Origin: Crocinitomicaceae bacterium
Lineage (GTDB): Bacteria > Bacteroidota > Bacteroidia > Flavobacteriales_D > Crocinitomicaceae
Assembly (NCBI GenBank): GCA_011522905.1
Contig: WTIB01000101.1
Location: 11,319 to 21,460 of the forward strand
Length of the DNA stretch: 10,142 nt
Direction of reading: 5' to 3'
Positions 5,179 to 10,142 of the stretch are shown in pieces. The notes below the pieces were generated by a model, which made no database searches, was not told where the DNA came from, and saw only the letters and a program-made list of their open reading frames with translations. The stretch's first letter is position 1; every line of letters starts with the position of its first letter. The translations under genes and the position numbers were made by a program.

Positions 5179-7071
5179 CTAGGCTTGTTCGTCCGTATTG
5201 TTAGATGATTTTATTGCTTGAAAATATCGCTCAAGTTGTTTTTTAACCACGGGGAACAAGAAGAATAATCCTACCATATTTGGGAATACCATAGCAAAAA
5301 TCATCGCGTCTGAAAAACCCCATATAGAGCTCATACTTGCTGAGGCGCCTATTACGACAAAAACAAGAAATAAGATTTTATAAGCCATATCCGCTCCTTT
5401 TCCTCTTCCAAATAAAAACTTCCAGGATTGCAGGCCATAATAGGACCATGAAATCATGGTTGAAACAGCGAACAAAACTACAGCTATCGTCAAAAACCAT
5501 TTTGAAAAAGGAATATACTTTGAAAAGGCCTGGGTCGTGATTCCCGCACCCTCATATAACTTTCCATCAATCATGACTTTACCTTTGAAATTTTTATGCT
5601 TTTCGCCTCCAACAATATAAGAGTCCCCTTCTTTTTTATAGTCAACACCATTGATCTTTGCGTAAGCGGATGCTATAAAAAAAGTAGTATCTCGATCAGA
5701 AACTTCATTTCCTAAACTATCTTCCCATGTCGCTACACTTTCAATGGGATAACCTTTATTTGTTTTTTGAATCGTATCAGCATTAACAACAATTTGTTCT
5801 TTCTCAACTTTATATAGCTTTTTATTCAGTTCTACAGCCTGAAATTCTTCCTGAACTTCAACCTTACCATATTGGAATTGTTGCTTTCCAGATTCTCCTC
5901 CGAAATTAAATATGATGATAACCAAAGCGGTCATTGTACAAATGACTACCGTATCAATAAATGGCTCTAGCAAGGCAACTAATCCCTCTGATGCCGAGTA
6001 TTTCGTCTTCACCGCTGAATGGGCTATAGATGCCGAACCTGCCCCTGCCTCATTAGAAAAAGCGGCTCTTTTAAATCCTACCAAAAGAACACCTATAACA
6101 CCTCCAACACCTATTGCCTTGGGATTAAATGCTTCGGTAAAAATTAATGAAAATGCATCATCAATAAATGAAAAATTTGTAAAAATGATATACAAACATG
6201 CCAACAAATACATCACGGCCATAAATGGTACTATTTTTTCTGTTACGGAGGCTATCCTTTTAATTCCTCCAATGATAATTACGCCAATAATTAAGGCTAA
6301 AATAATTCCAATTATAGCTCCAGCACTTGTGCTGCTTAATCCCATTAAATCCTTTAATACAATTGTGGCTTGATTACTTTGGGCTGCATTTCCACCACCA
6401 AATGAACCTCCAATACAAAATATGGCAAAAAGAACGGCCGTTACTTTACCTAATGTTGCAAATCCCTTTTCTTTTAGACCCTTACTTAAATAGTACATAG
6501 GTCCACCATAAACAGTTCCATCCTTGCCAATATCCCTGTATTGAACCCCTAAAGTACATTCAACAAATTTTGAAGACATTCCCAATAAACCACATACAAT
6601 CATCCAAAATGTTGCACCTGGACCACCCAATGCAATTGCTAAAGCTACCCCCGCAATATTTCCATTCCCTACTGTCCCTGAGACGGCTGTAGCCAAAGCC
6701 TGAAAATGCGTTACCTCACCTTCTTTGCTTTCATCTGCTATAGTATCTTTAATATCTCCATCCACAGCTAAATCATTATTACCTGCAGAACTATGGTCTA
6801 CATGGTCGTATTTCCCGCGAACCACATTTATGGCTTTTCCAAAAAATCGAATATTCGGAAATCCAAAATACAGGGTGAAAAATAATGCACTACATACCAA
6901 CAGAATAATTACAAACGGAGCGCCTTCAAATACTTCAAAAAACACAATGCTTGAAACAAAATCTGAAAAGGGCTTGAAGGCTTCATCAATTTTCTGATCT
7001 AATCCTTTCTCAGATGCCAATGAAATAAAAGGCATGAATGTAGCTAGTAAAATAAAGAATGCTTTTCTCAT
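5179..7071 (-). CDS. Sodium:alanine/glycine symporter (AGCS family) with large insertion
   Basis: This 630-residue inner-membrane carrier belongs to the alanine or glycine:cation symporter (AGCS) family, which imports small amino acids with Na+ or H+. Diagnostic stretches are HFQALATAVSGTVGNGNIAGVALA (122-145), FVECTLGVQYRD, GTVYGGPMYYL (186-195), FGGGNAAQSNQ (224-234), FKRAAFSNEAGAGSASIAHSA (333-353) and STMISWSYYG (537-546). Typical members have about 450-500 residues. The extra length comes from a signal-like N-terminus (MRKAFFILLATFMPFISLAS), a hydrophilic acidic loop at about 88-118 (SSAGNNDLAVDGD region), and a hydrophilic stretch of about 120 residues at 391-510 between two membrane helices. 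A possible -7 box (7111-7118) lies upstream, and the HhH protein follows closely. No Shine-Dalgarno sequence is seen. The substrate assignment is by family only. Confidence 0.92.
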   Translation of the reverse strand: MRKAFFILLATFMPFISLASEKGLDQKIDEAFKPFSDFVSSIVFFEVFEGAPFVIILLVCSALFFTLYFGFPNIRFFGKAINVVRGKYDHVDHSSAGNNDLAVDGDIKDTIADESKEGEVTHFQALATAVSGTVGNGNIAGVALAIALGGPGATFWMIVCGLLGMSSKFVECTLGVQYRDIGKDGTVYGGPMYYLSKGLKEKGFATLGKVTAVLFAIFCIGGSFGGGNAAQSNQATIVLKDLMGLSSTSAGAIIGIILALIIGVIIIGGIKRIASVTEKIVPFMAVMYLLACLYIIFTNFSFIDDAFSLIFTEAFNPKAIGVGGVIGVLLVGFKRAAFSNEAGAGSASIAHSAVKTKYSASEGLVALLEPFIDTVVICTMTALVIIIFNFGGESGKQQFQYGKVEVQEEFQAVELNKKLYKVEKEQIVVNADTIQKTNKGYPIESVATWEDSLGNEVSDRDTTFFIASAYAKINGVDYKKEGDSYIVGGEKHKNFKGKVMIDGKLYEGAGITTQAFSKYIPFSKWFLTIAVVLFAVSTMISWSYYGLQSWKFLFGRGKGADMAYKILFLVFVVIGASASMSSIWGFSDAMIFAMVFPNMVGLFFLFPVVKKQLERYFQAIKSSNNTDEQA

Positions 7072-7110
7072 GTAATCTAATTTAGTCTGTGTGGTTCTTT
7101 AAATCAGCTT

Positions 7111-7118
7111 CGAAGATA
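7111..7118 (-). promoter_or_regulatory. Possible -7 box upstream of the symporter
   Basis: TATCTTCG on the minus strand differs from TAnnTTTG at one base and sits 39 bases before the symporter ATG, in the 59-base gap after the reductase gene. The -33 region is T-rich (TTTTA) but lacks a clear TTG. Otherwise the symporter would be read through from the upstream genes, since I see no terminator in the gap. Confidence 0.35.
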
Positions 7119-7130
7119 GTCTTTTTAGAT

Positions 7131-8015
7131 TTAGGATAAAAGGCTTAAACTTTCTTCTAAACTTTTGGGACGATATCCCAATTCTCTTTTCGCCTTTGAA
7201 ATATCAAAACCTGTTTTAGGAGGCCTTTTTGCTGGCTGATTTAAAGCTTTACTGTCTGTTCTATTAATGTGTTCCGTTCCTAACTTATAAAATTTTGCTA
7301 CTCTTAAAACCAGGTCATATATTGACATGGTTTCTGGCCCTGATAAGTGATAAATTCCTTTTCCATTTAGCTTGCAAATTTCAATGCACCCCCAAGCCAA
7401 ATCATCGGCCCAAGTTGGTGCCCTAAATTGGTCGTCAATTATATTTAAAGGGCTCCCTTTCATTAATGCGTCTTTAGCCCATAAGACTATGTTTGACCTG
7501 GACAAATTTTTGCCTTCACCGAATACAATAATGGTTCTGGCAATTGACCAATTCTTATAATCCGAATTCATTAATAGCTTTTCCCCTTCAAATTTTGAAG
7601 AAGCATAAATGCTCAGAGGGTTTGGCCTGTCAGTTTCTTTATAATTTCCCTTAGCCCCATCAAAAACAAAATCGGTGGAAAGTAATTGAAAATGAGCATT
7701 TATATTTTTTGCCACTTCAAATATATTTTGAGTGCCTAAAACATTCACTTTGTGACAAAGCTTCGGGTTCAACTCGCAGTAATCCACATTGGTTATGGCG
7801 GCCGTGTGAATAATAGAGTCCGGCATAAAGCTTTTTAAAACATCTTCTACCTGATTTTTATCGGTAATATCAATAGACTGATAGCATGTGATAGGGCAAT
7901 CTGGATTTCGATTATCTCCTTTGGAGGTTGCCAAAAATTCAATGTTTCTTTCAGAGAGTTGTTTAACCAACTTTTGACCTAATAAACCATTACTGCCCGA
8001 GATAAGAATTTTCAT
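7131..8015 (-). CDS. RmlD-type SDR, dTDP-4-dehydrorhamnose reductase family
   Basis: This 294-residue protein is an extended short-chain dehydrogenase of the RmlD / sugar-nucleotide-binding group. It shows the Rossmann motif GSNGLLG (7-13), an acidic residue pair after strand 3 (SIDITD), TAAITNVDYCE (71-81), the RmlD hallmark LSTDFVFDG (112-120), and the catalytic YASSK (Y137, K141), with S113/T114 near the nicotinamide. RmlD makes dTDP-L-rhamnose, but no rmlA, rmlB or rmlC is nearby, so another NDP-sugar, or a general NAD(P)-dependent reductase role, is equally possible. I chose ATG 8013-8015 (protein MKILISG) over the TTG nine bases upstream because the Rossmann strand then begins at once and because ATG overlaps the pspC-like TGA as ATGA, a typical translational-coupling junction. 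Confidence 0.87.
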   Translation of the reverse strand: MKILISGSNGLLGQKLVKQLSERNIEFLATSKGDNRNPDCPITCYQSIDITDKNQVEDVLKSFMPDSIIHTAAITNVDYCELNPKLCHKVNVLGTQNIFEVAKNINAHFQLLSTDFVFDGAKGNYKETDRPNPLSIYASSKFEGEKLLMNSDYKNWSIARTIIVFGEGKNLSRSNIVLWAKDALMKGSPLNIIDDQFRAPTWADDLAWGCIEICKLNGKGIYHLSGPETMSIYDLVLRVAKFYKLGTEHINRTDSKALNQPAKRPPKTGFDISKAKRELGYRPKSLEESLSLLS

Positions 8016-8251
8016 AGCTCCCAAATACTTCTTTTTCGCTTTGCACTGAGGGAAAAATAATGTTTGTGCTCAAGCAACCAAGCCATAATCAAATAAATTA
8101 ATAAAGGAGAGCCCAAGGTGACGAAGGAAAAATAGATAAAACCTAACCTTACTTTAGTGGTTCTAATACCCAACTTCCGTGCCCACCATTCACAAACACC
8201 ATAAGATTGCATTTCAAAAAAAAAGAGTATTTTTTGAATGATTCTTCTCAT
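8012..8251 (-). CDS. Small PspC-domain membrane protein
   Basis: This is a 79-residue protein with one PspC domain: the YGVCEWWARKLGIRTTKVRLGF segment corresponds to the usual GVCaGlAeylgid.tlvRl motif, followed by a hydrophobic segment (about 36-60, FIYFSFVTLGSPLLIYLIMAWLL) and a basic tail ending KRKRSIWEL. PspC proteins act in envelope stress responses in proteobacteria; in Bacteroidota stand-alone PspC proteins are common and their role is not well defined. No PspA or PspB partner is nearby. It follows the OmpA-family gene by 28 bases and overlaps the reductase start by four bases, so all three are probably on one transcript. The N-terminal MRRIIQKILFFFEMQ is amphipathic and may also touch the membrane. 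Confidence 0.8.
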   Translation of the reverse strand: MRRIIQKILFFFEMQSYGVCEWWARKLGIRTTKVRLGFIYFSFVTLGSPLLIYLIMAWLLEHKHYFSLSAKRKRSIWEL

Positions 8252-8279
8252 TTATTTAATGCTGAAAACCGATTAAGAA

Positions 8280-10142
8280 TTACTTCAAAGGTTTAAACTC
8301 CATCCACTCCGGGTTGGCCTCTGGAGCTGTTTTTGGATCGAAATCTTGACTTGTGATGCGCGCAGTCGTTCTTCGGTTGATTTGATGAAGCATTTCAAAT
8401 TTAGCTTTGTCTGAAGATCTAAATTTGTTGATGTATTTTTCAGTTAAAACAATTTCTTTTCCATTTTCATCAGTCCATGTAGCTGGCTCTGCCTCACCTT
8501 TACCAATAGGCTGTATCCTTCTTGGATCAATTCCTTTTTCTTCAACCAAAAATTTATAGACGGCTTTAGCTCTATTCTCAGATAATACCTGATTGTATCT
8601 TGCTGAAGACCTGGAATCTGTATGAGAAAACAAATCAATGGTAATCGTAGGATGACTGGTTAATAAATCTGAAAGAAATAGCAGTGAATCTTTTGACATA
8701 CAAGTCTCATCATTAATAAAAGTCCATTGATTTAATGGGTATCTTACCTCAGGGGTTCTGATTTCCTCTTCAATATGAACCAATTCTATTTCAACTATAA
8801 AACTTTGACTTTCCTTTAATCCAACTGTAGAAATTATGGCAGATTCTTTGTTTACAAGATAATCTTCTTTTGTCGCATTGATTGAATACTCTTGGTCGTC
8901 AAGAATATACCTGGTTTTACCACTTTTAATGTCCCATTTGATTGTTGAACCCTTTTCATCAGTTAAACCGTCCCATGCATCCCCATCAACTGGTGAAACA
9001 GTTACTGTTGCTCCTTCAATTCGATCTTTAGGCGAACCGAACTCATGAACAATTACTCTTAAATCAAATAGATTTGGTGGAACCGAATAACTCCAAATAT
9101 CCGGAGCATTTTGACCACTTGTCAAACGTCTTTCAGATGTAAAGTAACCATTCCTGCCACGATCAGTTATCGCATAATCATTACTTGGGGAATTAATTGG
9201 ATAACCCATATTCACAGGTCCACCCCATTTATTAACTTCATCTTTAAGCGGAGTGCAATAAAAAATATCCAAACCACCAATCCCTTTGTGTCCATCACTA
9301 GCGAAGAAAAACTTGCCTGATTTGCCTATTGAAGGAAATAATTCATTCCCCGATGTGTTGTAGGCTGGGCCCATGTTTTTAGGCTCAGAGCTCCATGCCT
9401 TTGCTTTTTTATCATAAGTAACATACCAAAGATCTCTACCTCCAAATGATTTGTCTCCACCGCTAGATTTCATGTCTGACGCAAAAATGAGCATTTTACC
9501 ATCTGGCGTTAGGCAAGGGTGACCAACCGAAACAGTCTCATCCTTTTTTAAATTCATTTTACGGACATTTGTAAACTCTCCTTCAGCAACATCAACTACC
9601 CAAATATCACAACCAAGTTGCATCTTTTCTTTATTCGGACAACGGGTGAAATACATGGTTTTGAATTTTTTATCAAAACACACTGTTCCCTCATTTTCTG
9701 AGGTATTTACTATTCCATCCTCATCAATAGATCGGACCCCCGTTGGGTCACCATTTTTATCAAACTCAGCTACGAAAATATCCATATACTTTTCACCTGT
9801 AATAGGATCCCGTCCTGATCCAAAACTTTCTTCCCTACTTGATGAAAAATAAACTTGGTACCCCTTCTTGTCTGCAAAAGAAGGTGACATATCATATTCT
9901 TTTCGATTTATTTTTGTCTCACACTTCACCTGATAATTCACTTCAGGTTCTAACATATCATAAAACTTGTAATCCTCACATGCCTTCAAGGCGGTCTCTA
10001 ACTCACTGGAACGTGCTCCATCTGATATTTTTTTATACTCTGAATAGCTTTTTTGGGCTTTTGCATAATCACCCATCATTCTCAACATTTCTCCTTTGAA
10101 AAAATAAACATCTGGATTAACATCAAAATATTTCAGCTCAAT
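8280..10142 (-). CDS. OmpA-family protein with TPR, PD40 propeller and CRD (PorE-like), 5' truncated
   Basis: The frame runs open to the window edge, so the N-terminus (presumably with a signal or lipoprotein peptide) is missing; 620 residues are seen. In order, counted from the edge: the end of a TPR unit (about 1-38, NPDVYFFKGEMLRMMGDYAKA), a PD40/WD40-like propeller (about 84-353, repeats such as YQVYFSSSRE, KTMYFTR, KMLIFASD, KFFFASDGHKGIGGLDIFY, NGYFTSER), a carboxypeptidase-regulatory-like beta domain (about 360-450), and a C-terminal OmpA peptidoglycan-binding domain (about 468-600). The OmpA domain keeps D509 in SHTDSR and R524 in LSENRAKAV, the residues that hold diaminopimelate. This is the domain order of PorE, a peptidoglycan-anchored part of the type IX secretion and gliding machinery, and of the OmpA partners of PorP/SprF. 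The M in KGEMLRMMG is internal, not the start. Confidence 0.9.
   Translation of the reverse strand: MELKYFDVNPDVYFFKGEMLRMMGDYAKAQKSYSEYKKISDGARSSELETALKACEDYKFYDMLEPEVNYQVKCETKINRKEYDMSPSFADKKGYQVYFSSSREESFGSGRDPITGEKYMDIFVAEFDKNGDPTGVRSIDEDGIVNTSENEGTVCFDKKFKTMYFTRCPNKEKMQLGCDIWVVDVAEGEFTNVRKMNLKKDETVSVGHPCLTPDGKMLIFASDMKSSGGDKSFGGRDLWYVTYDKKAKAWSSEPKNMGPAYNTSGNELFPSIGKSGKFFFASDGHKGIGGLDIFYCTPLKDEVNKWGGPVNMGYPINSPSNDYAITDRGRNGYFTSERRLTSGQNAPDIWSYSVPPNLFDLRVIVHEFGSPKDRIEGATVTVSPVDGDAWDGLTDEKGSTIKWDIKSGKTRYILDDQEYSINATKEDYLVNKESAIISTVGLKESQSFIVEIELVHIEEEIRTPEVRYPLNQWTFINDETCMSKDSLLFLSDLLTSHPTITIDLFSHTDSRSSARYNQVLSENRAKAVYKFLVEEKGIDPRRIQPIGKGEAEPATWTDENGKEIVLTEKYINKFRSSDKAKFEMLHQINRRTTARITSQDFDPKTAPEANPEWMEFKPLK

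Noticed and set aside
5912..6373. Plus-strand open frame of 153 codons inside the symporter gene.
   Set aside because: It is antisense to conserved AGCS motifs, with composition dictated by the symporter codons; it is a shadow frame.
8016..8024. TTG at 8022-8024 as the start of the RmlD-type reductase (MGAMKILISG).
   Set aside because: The ATG at 8013-8015 starts directly at the Rossmann strand and makes the ATGA overlap with the preceding stop.
10086..10097. AAAGGAGAAATG, a good SD plus ATG, as the start of the OmpA-family gene.
   Set aside because: The same frame continues upstream through a TPR segment (NPDVYFFKGE) to the window edge, so the ATG is internal and the GGAG is simply Gly-Glu coding.

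Overview
The window is AT-rich and reads as chromosomal DNA of a member of the Bacteroidota, most likely of the Flavobacteriales type. Four things point there: the rpsU-xerC-hpf gene order, promoter boxes of the form TAnnTTTG, start codons with almost no Shine-Dalgarno sequence in front of them, and a TPR / PD40 propeller / OmpA outer-membrane protein of the type known from this phylum. Every gene but one is on the minus strand. Coding density is high: the longest gap without a gene is 139 bases (4166-4304), and I see no rRNA, tRNA, CRISPR array or insertion sequence.

Read in the direction of transcription (high to low coordinates), the first block is a 5'-truncated PorE-like OmpA-family protein (8280-10142), a 79-residue PspC-domain membrane protein (8012-8251) and an RmlD-type sugar-nucleotide/SDR reductase (7131-8015). 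The last two overlap by four bases (ATGA). Next comes a large sodium:alanine/glycine symporter (5179-7071) with a roughly 120-residue soluble insertion. It is followed closely by a helix-hairpin-helix, ComEA-like membrane protein (4305-5162), whose membrane anchor lies upstream of any ATG, GTG or TTG codon.

The third block is apt (3635-4165), apparently from a near-leaderless promoter, and an acyl-CoA dehydrogenase (2470-3609). The fourth block is translation and chromosome housekeeping. rpsU (2212-2403) has a textbook Bacteroidota promoter but no Shine-Dalgarno sequence, and an intrinsic terminator whose U-tract runs directly into the xerC start codon. xerC (1282-2160) and hpf (992-1279) follow, two bases apart. 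After hpf, where many Bacteroidota carry tRNA genes and tuf, there is instead a secreted CAP-domain protein (430-963) with a TTG start. It converges on an unknown plus-strand gene (32-433), and the two stop codons share the palindrome TTAA.

Most of the content is ordinary housekeeping. I do not see a new multi-gene system such as a defence island or biosynthetic cluster. The points worth a second look are the start-codon anomaly of the HhH protein, the terminator/start fusion between rpsU and xerC, the SD-less rpsU leader, the near-leaderless apt promoter and the transporter insertion.
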